Below are positions 55,543-64,000 of a DNA stretch of 64,000 nucleotides, one piece after another. A program made the translations under genes and the position numbers. The stretch comes from Thalassobaculum_A sp040219215 (GTDB lineage: Bacteria > Pseudomonadota > Alphaproteobacteria > Thalassobaculales > Thalassobaculaceae): positions 101,320 through 165,319 of the forward strand of contig NZ_JAVJSX010000034.1 in assembly GCF_040219215.1 (NCBI RefSeq). The letters are read 5' to 3'. How positions within the stretch are numbered: position 1 is the stretch's first letter; every line of letters starts with the position of its first letter. The notes under the pieces were generated by a model. It was given only the letters and a program-made list of their open reading frames with translations, searched no databases and had not been told where the DNA came from.

Positions 55543-56172
55543 TCAGCGGATGTAGACGACCAGCTTCTGGCGAATCGCGGTTTCCATAGCACCGGCGAAG
55601 TCATTCGCGGTCGCTTCGACGAGCGAATACCAGAGCCGCTGCCGGTCGTTCAGGGACGCGTTCTCGGCGATGGTCTGGGTCCGGCTGGCCTTGGCCTCGG
55701 CGTTGCCGAGGATACGCCCGTCGGCGCCGTACAGGTCGAGCTGGCCCTCGATCGTGGCGGCGTAACGCTCGGCCTGATCCACGGTGACAAGGCCCTTCAG
55801 GCCGGTGGTGGTCTTGAGCGGTATTTCGACCAGGCTGCCGTTGGTCACACGGAACACCGCGCGGCCCCCGGTGCCGGCCGCCTGCAGCACGTCGCGGGCC
55901 CAGCGTTCCGCGGCGGCGCTCGGCGCCAGTGGTGCGCGGTGCTCCACGTTCGGATCGGCCAGCGGCATGCGGTATTCATCCACCACGTCGACCTGGGCCA
56001 CATCCAGCGGAATCGGTGGGCGCCCCGTGAACGTCAGGTCCGCAAAGCGCTGCGTCGGGTCCGGGGTCGTGCATCCGGCGGCCAGGCCGGCAACCGCCAT
56101 GGTCAGGAACAGGCGCCGGTCGACGGCCTTCGAGACCAACTCGCTGCGTCGGGCAATCAGATGCGCGGTCAT
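55543..56172 (-). CDS. Putative lipoprotein of unknown function
   Basis: A 209-residue exported protein. After a basic head (DRRLFLTMAVAGLAAGC) a lipobox-like cysteine is at about residue 34, so it is probably lipid-anchored. The mature part contains GGRAVFRVTNGSLVEIPL and IEGQLDLYGADGRIL, suggesting a beta-rich domain; it resembles no family I can name with confidence. It follows hslO by 21 bp on the same strand. Confidence 0.7.
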   Translation of the reverse strand: MTAHLIARRSELVSKAVDRRLFLTMAVAGLAAGCTTPDPTQRFADLTFTGRPPIPLDVAQVDVVDEYRMPLADPNVEHRAPLAPSAAAERWARDVLQAAGTGGRAVFRVTNGSLVEIPLKTTTGLKGLVTVDQAERYAATIEGQLDLYGADGRILGNAEAKASRTQTIAENASLNDRQRLWYSLVEATANDFAGAMETAIRQKLVVYIR

Positions 56173-56193
56173 GGGATCCTCGTGCGGGGTAGC

Positions 56194-57158
56194 TCAAAAA
56201 GCCGGATTCTCGGAACTCTCGCGAAGCGCGGCCAGGGCACCGTCATCATAGCGCCAATCCCGCTTGCAGAACTCGCAGACCACCACGATGTCGCCATCCT
56301 GGCGCAGATCCGCAAGCTCCTCGTCCGATAAAGTTTGCAGGACCCGCTCCACGCGCTCACCCGAGCACCGGCAGGAATCCAGCACCGGCTGTGCCGGATA
56401 GGCCCGCACGCCCTCCGAGTGGAACAGCCGGAACAGCAGGCGGTCCGGCGCCAGTTCGGTGGAAAGCAGTTCCGGTGCCGTGCTGCTGCTCATCAGCGTC
56501 ACCGCCGTGCGCCAGGTCTCGTCGTACTCGTCCTCGCTCGGTCGGCCCGGCAGGTCCTTCTGGTACGGCAGGCGCTGGATCATCAGGGCGCCGGCCCGCC
56601 AGACCGGCCCGTCCGGGGTGTCGATCCGGTTGGCCGCCAGCTTGACCCCGGCCTCGAGCTGCTCGGAGTTGCGGAAGTACGAATGCGTGCACTCCGACAG
56701 GGTGTGGCCTTCGAGCTCCACGATCCCTTGGTATCGGTCGGTGTTGCCGCCCTGGTCCACGGTGAAGGCGATGTATCCGCCACCCAGCAGGCGCGGCACC
56801 GAGCGCTCGGCCGCGGCTACCGGATCGACCGCCTGCAGCCGCTCGGCGTCGTAGCGGGCGTAGGCACGCATCTCCCCGGCGCTGGTGATGTCGGCCATCA
56901 GCGTGCCGATCGGACCATCGCTCTTGGTCTGCAGGGTGAACACGCCCTCATACTTCAGCGCACCGGCGAGACAGGCGGCCAGCGCCATGGTCTCGCCGAG
57001 CATCGCCGCCACCGGCTCGGGATAGTCATGCCGGCCGAGGATGTCGTGCACCACCGGTCCGAGGCGGATCAACCGCCCCCGCAACCCGTACGGGTCGATC
57101 TGGAAGGGCAGGATGATGTCGTCGGGTCCGGCGTGCTCGAAGAGGTCTTCTAGTGCGC

Positions 57159-57162
<4 letters not shown>
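56194..57162 (-). CDS. hslO: Redox-regulated chaperone Hsp33
   Basis: A 322-residue HslO. The redox zinc centre has the CRC motif (SCRCSGERVERVL) and CEFC (VVVCEFCKRDW) near the C-terminus. The N-terminal core has FTLQTKSDGPIGTLMAD, typical of Hsp33. It should be activated by oxidative unfolding and protect proteins. Its ATG overlaps the argF stop (ATGA), so the two are translated together; the gene order argD-argF-hslO is common in alphaproteobacteria. Confidence 0.95.
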
Positions 57163-58070
<908 letters not shown>

Positions 58071-58095
58071 AGGCGGCTCTCCGGCCGCAATCGGA

Positions 58096-59280
58096 TCAAG
58101 CGGCATTACGCGCCAACCCGGCACAGGCGGCATCGATCGCTTTGATGGCTTCGTCGACGTGGGATTCGGTGATGATCAGCGGCGGCAGCAGGCGCAGCAC
58201 GTTGTCGGCGGCACCGACGCTCAGCATCGACTGTCCCTCGCGCAGGGCGGTCTGCAGGTCGCCGTTCGGTACCACGCATTTCAGGCCGAGCAGCAGGCCG
58301 GCGCCGCGCACCTCTTCGACCACTGCTGGGTGACGGCGCACCACCGCTTCCAGCTTCTGGCGCAGCAGCTTGGCGATGCGGTCGACACCGTCGAGGAAGC
58401 CCGGCGCCAGCAGCACGTCCAGCACCGCATTGGCGGCGGCCATCGCCAGCGGGTTGCCGCCGAAGGTGGTGCCGTGCAGGCCCGGCTTCATGCCGGACGC
58501 CGCCTTCTCGTTTGCCAGCACCGCGCCGACCGGGAAGCCGCCGCCCAGCCCCTTGGCGGTGGCCAGGATGTCCGGCGCCATGTCGGCCCACTCATGCGCC
58601 CACATCTTGCCGGTGCGGCCGGCACCGCATTGGACTTCGTCGAAGATCAGCAGCAGGCCGAACTCGTCGGCGATCTCGCGGAGCGCGCGCAGGTAGTCGT
58701 TGCTGGCGGCGTTGGCGCCGCCCTCGCCCTGGATCGGCTCGACCAGGATGGCGGCGGCATCATCGCCGACCGCGGCGCGCATCTCGTTGAGGTTGCCGAA
58801 CGCCACGTGGCTGAAGCCTTCGACCCGCGGGCCGAAACCCTCGCGATAGGCTTCCTTGTCGGTTGCCGAGAGCATGCCGAGGGTGCGGCCGTGGAACGAG
58901 TGTGTGCAGCAGATGATCCGGGTGCGGTGCGGCTGGCCGTTGTGGAAATGGTAGCGGCGGGCGACCTTGGTGGAGCCCTCAAGGGCTTCCACACCGGAAT
59001 TGCAGAAGAACACCGTGTCGGCGAACGAGCTGGCCACCAGCCGGTCGGCCAGTCGCTCCTGCTCCGGAATCCGGTACAGGTTGGAGACGTGCATGACCCT
59101 GGCGGCCTGCTCGCAGATCGCCTTGACCAGATGCGGATGGGCGTGGCCCAGCGAGTTGGTGGCGATGCCGGCGGCGAAATCCAGGTATCGTCGGCCGTCG
59201 GTGGCGAACAGATAGGGGCCTTCGCCCCGCTCGAAAGCGATGTCGATCCGGCCATAGGTCGGCATCACGCTGGTCACCAC
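58096..59280 (-). CDS. argD: Acetylornithine aminotransferase
   Basis: A 394-residue class III PLP aminotransferase of arginine synthesis. The PLP lysine is in ATAKGLGGGFPVGAVL, the phosphate segment is CNSGVEALEGSTKVAR, and IFDEVQCGAGRTG is typical. No ATG suits the start: a GTG at 59280 has AGGAG 8 nt upstream and gives VVTSVMPTYGR, the usual opening. A GTG at 59313 is less likely. It is the first gene of argD-argF-hslO. Confidence 0.94.
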   Translation of the reverse strand: MVTSVMPTYGRIDIAFERGEGPYLFATDGRRYLDFAAGIATNSLGHAHPHLVKAICEQAARVMHVSNLYRIPEQERLADRLVASSFADTVFFCNSGVEALEGSTKVARRYHFHNGQPHRTRIICCTHSFHGRTLGMLSATDKEAYREGFGPRVEGFSHVAFGNLNEMRAAVGDDAAAILVEPIQGEGGANAASNDYLRALREIADEFGLLLIFDEVQCGAGRTGKMWAHEWADMAPDILATAKGLGGGFPVGAVLANEKAASGMKPGLHGTTFGGNPLAMAAANAVLDVLLAPGFLDGVDRIAKLLRQKLEAVVRRHPAVVEEVRGAGLLLGLKCVVPNGDLQTALREGQSMLSVGAADNVLRLLPPLIITESHVDEAIKAIDAACAGLARNAA

Positions 59281-59334
59281 GGCCCGTACTCCTGATGATT
59301 CCGAGGCCGCCACTCGGCCCTGGGGAAAACCGCG

Positions 59335-59363
59335 ATACTCGGAACCTCGCCCCGGCTTGTCAA
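59335..59363 (-). promoter_or_regulatory. Probable argD promoter
   Basis: On the minus strand a perfect -35 TTGACA (59363-59358) is followed after 17 bp by GAGTAT, a weak -10. It lies about 55 bp before the chosen argD start. No ArgR box was recognised. Confidence 0.45.
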
Positions 59364-59415
59364 CGATTCGCGCATGATGCCGTCGCTGCAGCCTGCGGTC
59401 GGTTGCCGCAGCGGG

Positions 59416-60240
59416 TCACGCCTTGAGCTTCCAGCCGGTCGCGAACAGCCGCCAGCACAGCGCGAACAGCGCCAGGTCCAGCCCGGCGATCGCGACGCCG
59501 CCGATCCAGGGGGTGCTGTCGGACCATCCGATCATCCCGGCCCGGAATCCGTCGATCAGCCAGAACACCGGGTTGAGGTGGGCGATGCTGTTCCAGAGGC
59601 CGGGCAGCCGGTCGATGGAATAGAACGTGCCGGACAGGAAAGTGAGGGGCGTGACCGCGAAATTGGTCACCGCCGACAGGTGGTCGAACTTCTCGGCCCA
59701 GATGCCGGCGACCACGCCCAGAAGGCCGAAGAACAGCGCGCCCATGACCGCGAAGTACAGGGCCAGCAGCGGTGAGGGCATCGCGAAGCCGACAACCAGC
59801 GCCATGGTGACGGCGGTGACGGTGCCGACCACCAGGCCGCGGGTAATGGCGCCCAGGGCGAACGCCGCGGTCAGCTCGCCGGGACCGAGCGGCGGCATCA
59901 GCAGGTCGACGATGTTGCCCTGCATCTTGGAGCCGACGATCGAGGACGAGGTATTGGCGAAGGCGTTCTGCAGCAGCGACATCATCACCAGGCCGGGCGC
60001 CAGGAACATCGGGAACGAGATGCCGGCACCCAGTTGGACGTCGCGGCCGAGTGCCAGGGTGAACACCGCCAGGAACAACAGCGTCGTGACCACCGGGGCC
60101 GCGACCGTCTGGTTGATCACCTTGATGAACCGCCAGACCTCCTTCTTGTAAAGGGTCCAAACGCCGATCCAGTTGACGCGGCGGATCCGCCGGGGGGCCG
60201 GCGGCGTGGGGCTGAAGGCGAGGTTGTCGGCGGCGGCCAT
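59416..60240 (-). CDS. ABC-2 type transporter permease
   Basis: A 274-residue permease with six membrane segments and the ABC-2 pattern FLAPGLVMMSLLQNAFANTS and, near the end, PLTFLSGTFYSIDRLP. Its ATPase is not adjacent: the next gene upstream (recX) diverges and the one downstream (argD) is unrelated. The start was set at the ATG at 60240 behind GGAGAACC; a TTG at 60252 is possible. Such exporters move drugs, polysaccharides or lipids; the substrate is unknown. Confidence 0.88.
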   Translation of the reverse strand: MAAADNLAFSPTPPAPRRIRRVNWIGVWTLYKKEVWRFIKVINQTVAAPVVTTLLFLAVFTLALGRDVQLGAGISFPMFLAPGLVMMSLLQNAFANTSSSIVGSKMQGNIVDLLMPPLGPGELTAAFALGAITRGLVVGTVTAVTMALVVGFAMPSPLLALYFAVMGALFFGLLGVVAGIWAEKFDHLSAVTNFAVTPLTFLSGTFYSIDRLPGLWNSIAHLNPVFWLIDGFRAGMIGWSDSTPWIGGVAIAGLDLALFALCWRLFATGWKLKA

Positions 60241-60350
60241 AAGGTTCTCCAACGAACCGAACCCTGACGGCAGCGGGCTGGTTCATCGTGGTGACGGTAT
60301 GGAAGGGCCTTCCTCTAGGCCGCTCGAGCGAAAGCTGCAACAGTCGCGGC

Positions 60351-60926
60351 ATGGCAGAGACGACGGCACGGCCACCGCGCGGCAGGCGCCCGCGCGGTCC
60401 CCTCAAGAAATCCAGCCTGGAGAACGCGGCGCTGTACCATCTGGAGCGCTACGCGGCATCGGTCGAGGGATTGCGCCGGGTGCTGGCTAGGCGGGTCGAG
60501 AAGGCAGCCCGCGAGGAGCGCTGCGACCGCGAGGAAGCTTTGGCCTGGGTCGGCGAGATCGTCGAGCGGTTCGCCCGCTCCGGGCTGGTCGACGACCGGG
60601 TGTTTGCCGAGGCCAAAGTCGCCAGCCGGCGACGGCGGGGCGACTCCGCCAAGCGGATCCAGTCGGCACTGCGCGAGAAGGGCGTCGACCCGTCGATCAT
60701 CACCGACGCCTTGGCCGGAGAAGATGGCGAGGATGCGGGTGTGGCCGAACTGGAGGCGGCCTGGCGTCTGGCCCGGCGCCGCCGGCTCGGTCCGTACCGG
60801 GCTGCCGACCAGCGTGCCGATGCCCGCAACCGCGATCTGGCGGCCCTTGGTCGTGCCGGATTCGGCTTTTCGACGGCTCTCGCCGTCGTTGACGCAGATG
60901 AGCCGTTGGAGGGTGCCCCCGGATGA
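60351..60926 (+). CDS. recX: Regulatory protein RecX
   Basis: A 191-residue, strongly basic RecX-like protein that would modulate RecA filaments. It has the three-helix repeats (AALYHLERYAASVEGLRRVL, then VEKAAREERCDREEAL), and the SRRRRGDSAKRIQSALREKG segment. The start was set at the ATG at 60351. The stop lies inside the 5' arm of the strong hairpin at 60916-60956, so the terminator overlaps the final codons. It diverges from the permease gene. Confidence 0.85.
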   Translation: MAETTARPPRGRRPRGPLKKSSLENAALYHLERYAASVEGLRRVLARRVEKAAREERCDREEALAWVGEIVERFARSGLVDDRVFAEAKVASRRRRGDSAKRIQSALREKGVDPSIITDALAGEDGEDAGVAELEAAWRLARRRRLGPYRAADQRADARNRDLAALGRAGFGFSTALAVVDADEPLEGAPG

Positions 60927-60956
60927 GCCGGCTGTCGCCGGTTGCTCATCCGGGGG
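60916..60956. terminator. Strong hairpin shared by recX and the chemoreceptor gene
   Basis: CCCCCGGATGAGC (60916-60928) pairs perfectly over 13 bp with GCTCATCCGGGGG (60944-60956). Inside, CCGGC and GCCGG pair around TGTC. It lies between convergent genes, so it likely ends transcription from both sides, and its 5' arm includes the recX stop codon. Confidence 0.75.
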
Positions 60957-60965
60957 GAACGCCCG

Positions 60966-63143
60966 TCAGGCTGCTTTCATGTCGCGCAGGAAGCCCGCGA
61001 CCTGATCGGTCAGGGTGTTGAACTCCGACTGAAGTGCGTCGACCGCGACCTGTACCTCGCCGGCGGATTGGCCGGTCTCCTTGGTCGATGTGTCGACCGC
61101 CAGGATGTTGACGGTAACTTCCTGGGTACCGCTGGCCACTTCGTTGATGGCGCGGGCGATCTCCTGGGTGGCGGCGCTCTGTTCCTCGACCGCGGCTGAG
61201 ACCGAGGCGCTGATCTCGCTGATCCGCTCGATGGTCTGTGTGATGGCTGCGATCGCATCGACGGCGCTGTGGGTCGCACTCTGCATGGCGCCGATCTGCG
61301 CGGCGATCTCCTCCGTTGCCTGCGCCGTCTGGTTGGCCAGAGCCTTGACCTCGGAGGCCACGACCGCGAATCCCTTGCCGGCATCCCCGGCCCGCGCCGC
61401 CTCGATCGTGGCGTTGAGCGCGAGCAGGTTGGTCTGCGACGCGATCTGACCGATAAGATCCATCACCTCGCCGACCCGGCTTGCCGCGGCCGACAGCCCT
61501 TCGATCGACTGGTTGGTCGTGACGGCCTGATTGACGGCTTCCCGCGCGACTTCGGCGGTGGTCCCGATCTGGCGGGCGATTTCTTCGATCGAGGCCGACA
61601 ACTCGTCACCCGAACTCGCGGCGCTCTGGACGTTGACCGATGATTGCTCGGCTGCCGCAGCGACCGCTCCGGCGCGCGACTGCGCCTCGTCGGCCTGGAC
61701 ACGCATCGTGGACGCGGTCGAGCGCAAGACGTCGGCCGAGCCGGATACCCGCTTGGTCAGGTCCTGTACCGATCGATCGAATTCGGAGCCCAGGTTGTCG
61801 AGCCGCTTGGCTCGCTCCAGGTCTCGCTTGGTGGCCGCCTCTTGCTCGCGTTGCATGGCTTCGTTCTCGGTCAGCTTCTGTTTGAAGAAGTCGACGGAGC
61901 GGGCCATGTCGCCGATTTCGTCGCGACGGTCGGTCGCCGGAATTTCGGCCGACAGGTCCCCGCCGGACAGCACATCCATCACCGTGGTCAGGCGCAGGAT
62001 CGGAACGGTGATCTGCCGGGCCACCAGGACGCCGCCGGCGACGAGCAACGCCAGAACCCCGGCCCCGATCGTCAGGCTCCAGATCAGCAGGCTGCGGGCC
62101 GGAGCCAGGATTTCGTCCTGCTGAATCGCCCCGACGATTGCCCAGGTGGTTCCCTGGAATGTCACGGGGGCGTAGGCGTCGATCATGGTGCCGTGCTTGG
62201 AGTCCAGGGTGAGAATGCCGGATTCGCCGGCCAGTGCCGCCTTGACGGATGCATTCTCGATCTTTCGGCTGAGAATGGTGCTTTCCTTGGAGAAGCGGCT
62301 GTCGCTGCGCATCAAGCCGTCGGTGCCGACGATCATGGTCTCGCCGGTTTCACCGAGGCCGATGGCGTCGTTCATGATGGCGTTGATGCGGCCGATCGGC
62401 ATCTGGAAGACCAGCGCGCCGACCGTCTTGCCGTTCTCGATGATGGGGGCCGCGATGAAGCTCGCCGGAGCGTCGGCGCTGGGCGCGTAGGGCTTGAAGT
62501 CATCGAACGCGATGGTCTCGCTGGAGGTGGCTTGGAGCGCCGCCTTGGTAACCCGCCCAAGCCCGGTGTCCTTGTACTCGCCGTTCAGCAGGTTGGTCGC
62601 GTAGTCGAGTTCCTTGAACACGGTGTAGACCAAGTCGCCCTGGAGATTCACCAGGAAGACGTCGTAGTAGCCGCGGTCGCGCTGAAGACGCCAGAACCAC
62701 GGATGGTTGGCGGCGTGGGTCTTGCCGTAGGCGGTGCCGTCATTCGGGTCGACCAGCTTGTCTTTCTCGCCGGTCGGATGCGGGTTGTTCTTGATGTAGG
62801 TGGCGTGCAGCCGGTCCTTTGTGCCGCTGCCCAGGGCTTTCCATCCTTCGGAGAATTCGTTCAACGCGGTGCTGACGAACGGATTCTCAGCCTGAATGAC
62901 CAGATCCTGCCGAATGCTGTCGAGATAGCTTGAAAGCCCGGACTGCCGCGAATTGACGAGGGTCGTCAATCGTTCGGATGCTTCCTGCTCCAGGCTGTCT
63001 GCCGCCTGTACATAGGTCAGGATTCCGACGGCAAGACCGCTTATGACAGCCGCGCTGGCAATAAATGCTGGAATTTTGATGCCGAGCCCGATGCCGATCT
63101 GGGTCCGGCCCAGTTTGGGCGCCGGAGCACTGAGTGACGACAT
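60966..63143 (-). CDS. Methyl-accepting chemotaxis protein with Cache-type sensor domain
   Basis: A 725-residue chemoreceptor. TM1 is at about 28-50, a periplasmic Cache-like domain spans about 55-345 (GYYDVFLVNLQGDLVYTVFKE, then DGLMRSDSRFS), TM2 is at about 352-375, HAMP follows, and the signalling hairpin has TNLLALNATIEAARAGDAGKGFAVVA. It should steer flagellar movement toward an unknown ligand. The start was set at the ATG at 63143 behind GGGAG. Other che genes are not in the window. Confidence 0.93.
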   Translation of the reverse strand: MSSLSAPAPKLGRTQIGIGLGIKIPAFIASAAVISGLAVGILTYVQAADSLEQEASERLTTLVNSRQSGLSSYLDSIRQDLVIQAENPFVSTALNEFSEGWKALGSGTKDRLHATYIKNNPHPTGEKDKLVDPNDGTAYGKTHAANHPWFWRLQRDRGYYDVFLVNLQGDLVYTVFKELDYATNLLNGEYKDTGLGRVTKAALQATSSETIAFDDFKPYAPSADAPASFIAAPIIENGKTVGALVFQMPIGRINAIMNDAIGLGETGETMIVGTDGLMRSDSRFSKESTILSRKIENASVKAALAGESGILTLDSKHGTMIDAYAPVTFQGTTWAIVGAIQQDEILAPARSLLIWSLTIGAGVLALLVAGGVLVARQITVPILRLTTVMDVLSGGDLSAEIPATDRRDEIGDMARSVDFFKQKLTENEAMQREQEAATKRDLERAKRLDNLGSEFDRSVQDLTKRVSGSADVLRSTASTMRVQADEAQSRAGAVAAAAEQSSVNVQSAASSGDELSASIEEIARQIGTTAEVAREAVNQAVTTNQSIEGLSAAASRVGEVMDLIGQIASQTNLLALNATIEAARAGDAGKGFAVVASEVKALANQTAQATEEIAAQIGAMQSATHSAVDAIAAITQTIERISEISASVSAAVEEQSAATQEIARAINEVASGTQEVTVNILAVDTSTKETGQSAGEVQVAVDALQSEFNTLTDQVAGFLRDMKAA

Positions 63144-63469
63144 GGTGTCGCTCCCTTCCCCACAATGCGTTTCGATCATTTAATTCTGCCGTTGATTCGT
63201 AAATTATTTGTCAATATCGATTTGTATTTTTTATGTTCTTGTGAAATATTTACTGCTTTGAATAAATAAACAATTTCGCGACTGCAACTAACGCGACCGC
63301 TTTCCGTCACTTGGGCGAACGGGGCTAACCGTCACCGCCGGCGGCTCAGAGTCTTGTTCCGGCTCAAACTCTGTGGATACTGCGGTTGAGCGAACGACAA
63401 GCGGCGTCACCCGAATCGCACAATGCTGGATCGGAAAGACGGCGCGATCCTCTGAGGGAGACGCCTACC
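63144..63469. other. Divergent region between the chemoreceptor gene and acs
   Basis: A 326-bp gap. Bases 63175-63290 are markedly A+T-rich, unlike the rest of the window. A TTGACA (minus strand, 63214-63209) lacks a -10 at a proper distance. A single DnaA-box-like TGTGGATAC is at 63372-63380. No gene is supported. Confidence 0.6.
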
Positions 63470-64000
63470 ATGTCCGACGAAGTCATCTTCGACGTTCCCG
63501 CGGCAATCGCTGAGGCGGCGTTGGTCGACGCCGCCGGGTACAAGGCGATGTACGAGCGGTCGGTTGCCGACCCCGAGGGCTTCTGGGCGGAGCACGGCAA
63601 GCGGCTCGACTGGATCAAGCCGTACACCAAGGTCAAGGACACGTCCTTCGACGAGAAGGACCTGCACATCCGCTGGTTCGAGGACGGTACGCTGAACGCA
63701 TCGGCCAACTGCCTCGACCGGCACCTGGCCAAGCGCGGCGACCAGACCGCCATCCTGTGGGAAGGCGACGATCCGTCCGAGAGCAAGGCGATCACCTACC
63801 GCCAGCTCCACGCCGAGGTCTGCAAGTTCGCCAACGCCCTGAAGGACCTGGGGGTCAAGCAGGGCGACCGGGTGACGATCTACATGCCGATGATCCCCGA
63901 GGCGGCGGTGGCCATGCTGGCCTGCACCCGGATCGGCGCCATACACTCGGTGGTGTTCGGCGGATTCTCGCCCGACAGCCTGGCCAACCGCATCCAGGAC
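63470..64000 (+). CDS. acs: Acetyl-CoA synthetase, N-terminal part (runs off window)
   Basis: The first 177 codons of an AMP-forming acetyl-CoA synthetase, which activates acetate. The sequence begins MSDEVIFDVPAAIAEAALVD and has GFWAEHGKRLDWIKPY, WFEDGTLNASANCLDRHL, and GDRVTIYMPMIPEAAVAMLAC, all closely conserved in Acs. The ATG at 63470 has GGGAG upstream. The gene continues past the window. Confidence 0.95.
   Translation, partial: MSDEVIFDVPAAIAEAALVDAAGYKAMYERSVADPEGFWAEHGKRLDWIKPYTKVKDTSFDEKDLHIRWFEDGTLNASANCLDRHLAKRGDQTAILWEGDDPSESKAITYRQLHAEVCKFANALKDLGVKQGDRVTIYMPMIPEAAVAMLACTRIGAIHSVVFGGFSPDSLANRIQD

Noticed and set aside
63372..63380. TGTGGATAC as a DnaA box
   Set aside because: It is a single near-match far from dnaA and without companions; chance is likely in 64 kb.

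Overview
The window is a stretch of bacterial chromosome with very high G+C content and dense coding. It looks like an alphaproteobacterium, probably of the Rhodospirillales type. The evidence is the codon bias, an mutM / ubiE-ubiB block, a DUF3419/BtaA-type betaine-lipid pair, and a contiguous dnaA, dnaN-recF-gyrB replication block with rpsT directly upstream. This placement is inferred from gene content and order; no 16S rRNA is present. I see no insertion sequence, prophage, CRISPR array or other sign of a large mobile element. Apart from a few unusual loci, this is core or stable accessory chromosome.

Layout. 1-5.4 kb: the end of a GNAT acetyltransferase, a two-cupin protein, two Bcr/CflA-type efflux pumps, an Fe(II)/2-oxoglutarate dioxygenase-like protein and a YgjP-type metalloprotease. 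5.5-13.3 kb: a MASE1-CHASE hybrid sensor kinase, a bifunctional penicillin-binding protein, and a second sensor kinase cotranscribed with a periplasmic solute-binding protein. 13.4-15.5 kb: an unrecognised 397-residue protein, a 46-residue small protein and a DUF599 membrane protein. 15.6-23.1 kb: gyrB, recF, dnaN, dnaA and rpsT, all on the minus strand. An 834-bp gap between dnaA and rpsT holds an A+T-rich iteron-like array. 23.2-29.4 kb: an enoyl-CoA hydratase, mutM, ubiE, ubiB, ada and a MoaD-like protein.

29.4-35.2 kb: a BNR-propeller gene diverges from the ugpBAEC glycerol-3-phosphate importer. A three-repeat PHO-box-like array lies in front of ugpB, and a long hairpin separates ugpB from ugpA. 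35.2-40.1 kb: two tandem trkH paralogues and an SLC13/TrkA-C permease. 40.1-46.8 kb: a DapA-family aldolase with a companion protein, a SCO protein, and a cobalamin group (divergent cobK-like gene, cobC-like phosphatase, cobS, cobT) followed by a NUDIX gene. 46.9-53.5 kb: a SnoaL-FMO fusion, a crotonase lacking both hydratase glutamates, tRNA-Gly(CCC), an RTX-repeat protein, apaG, folE and argE. 53.5-59.3 kb: btaB-btaA (betaine lipid), a lipoprotein, hslO, argF and argD. 59.4-64 kb: an ABC-2 permease, recX, a chemoreceptor and the start of acs.

How genes work together. The ugp importer and btaAB both fit a phosphorus-sparing response: one scavenges glycerol-3-phosphate and the other replaces phospholipid with betaine lipid. 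A PhoB-type site is visible only at ugp. The dnaN-recF-gyrB genes overlap and are probably one operon, while dnaA has its own terminator. argD-argF-hslO and cobT-NUDIX are also overlapping operons. No obviously new multi-gene system is present. The best leads are single loci: a palindromic operator over the promoter of a BNR/ubiquitin-like pair, the degenerate CobK and crotonase paralogues, the 397-aa orphan, and several structured leader or intergenic hairpins.
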